From an uncultured Planctomycetaceae bacterium (GTDB lineage Bacteria > Planctomycetota > Planctomycetia > Pirellulales > Lacipirellulaceae), in assembly GCA_937860165.1 (NCBI GenBank), contig CALMBE010000717.1, forward strand, positions 1 to 5,958: a stretch of DNA of 5,958 bases. The letters run 5' to 3'. The notes beneath the pieces were generated by a model. That model was not told the DNA's origin. It searched no databases and saw only the letters and a program-made list of their open reading frames with translations. The position numbers and the translations under genes were made by a program. Below are positions 5,626-5,958 of the stretch, piece after piece (the stretch's first letter is position 1; every line of letters begins with the position of its first letter).

Positions 5626-5958
5626 AACCTCAAAGCCGTCTTCCGCCAGTTGCATCGCCGGTTCAACGAGGCGCGCCCACGGCAAGCGGCCATGCTCTTC
5701 GTGCGCCATCTTGAGCATCGCCACCAAAGACGGCGCGCCGACCGAGCGGCCGCTGGCTTGCGCGTCCATGAACGGCAGCGGCCGTCCGCGACTGTCCAGG
5801 AACATTGTTGGCGTGGCGCCGGCTGGTGCGCGTTCGCGGCCGTCATAGGCCGTGATGGCTTCGCTGCGGCCGTCGTAGAACATCAGAAAACCGCCGCCGC
5901 CGATACCTGACGATTGCGGCTCCACCAGCCCGAGCACGAACTCAGCCGCGATTGCGGC
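5458..5958 (-). CDS. ggt: Gamma-glutamyltranspeptidase, N-terminal part, cut at both ends
   Basis: The enzyme moves gamma-glutamyl groups from glutathione and related compounds to water or amino acids, usually in the periplasm. About 167 residues of the large-subunit region are present, entering from the right edge as AAIAAEFVLGLVEPQSSG. The conserved GIGGGGFLMFYDG stretch is followed by YDGRERAPAGATPTMFLD. Its arginine in DGRER corresponds to the substrate-binding Arg (R114 in the E. coli enzyme) of the DFREMAPA motif. Downstream, SGRSVGAPSLVAMLKMAHEE, LVEPAMQLAEDGFEVS and NPDYARTLRAIAEH follow the family order. The catalytic Thr of the small subunit is not in the window. Family-like sequence ends near 5458; the open frame beyond it to 5101 is antisense to the VWA gene and meaningless. 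GTG 5935-5937 is internal, not a start. The sequence looks proteobacterial (perhaps Xanthomonadales-like), unlike the core of the window. Family identity is secure, source is a guess. Confidence 0.88.

Overview
The central part of the window (about 579-5484) looks like planctomycete DNA, probably Pirellulaceae-like. It carries the run moxR - DUF58 - BatA/VWA - second VWA membrane protein, all on the plus strand. Spacing is tight: a 3-base gap between DUF58 and BatA, and an ATGA overlap between BatA and the next gene. The taxonomic call rests on recalled family sequences and gene order, not on a search. In this type of locus a MoxR AAA+ ATPase is encoded beside DUF58 and membrane-anchored von Willebrand A (VWA) proteins. 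They are thought to act together in metal-dependent assembly or remodelling of envelope proteins.

Between moxR and the DUF58 gene lies an accessory insert. It holds a PIN-domain (VapC-type) toxin gene (1085-1570) and a 58-residue probable antitoxin gene overlapping its end (1563-1739). A gene-free stretch of 167 bases follows, with a 16-bp inverted repeat and three imperfect octamers. The toxin gene is clearly more A+T-rich than its neighbours: 25 and 22 G+C of 60 in two sampled lines, against 40 of 60 inside DUF58. This suggests acquisition by transfer.

Both ends of the window do not belong with the core. On the left, 4-414 is a minus-strand gene for a small secreted or anchored protein I do not recognise. 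From about 438 to 596 the plus strand reads as the C-terminus of a Bug/TctC-type tricarboxylate-transport receptor, a family abundant in Betaproteobacteria. It passes in frame into the C-terminal half of MoxR through the shared peptide FNIKVD. On the right, from about 5458 to the edge, the minus strand encodes the N-terminal part of a gamma-glutamyltranspeptidase. It meets the truncated VWA gene in a stretch of about 27 bases that fits both proteins. Fusions of unrelated genes through short shared sequence are most simply explained as a chimeric contig from assembly or amplification, not as natural fusion genes.

I see no rRNA, tRNA, CRISPR array, transposase or convincing promoter. I also see no undescribed multi-gene system. 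The items most worth checking are the toxin-antitoxin pair inside the moxR-DUF58 operon, the repeat element beside it, and the three junctions.
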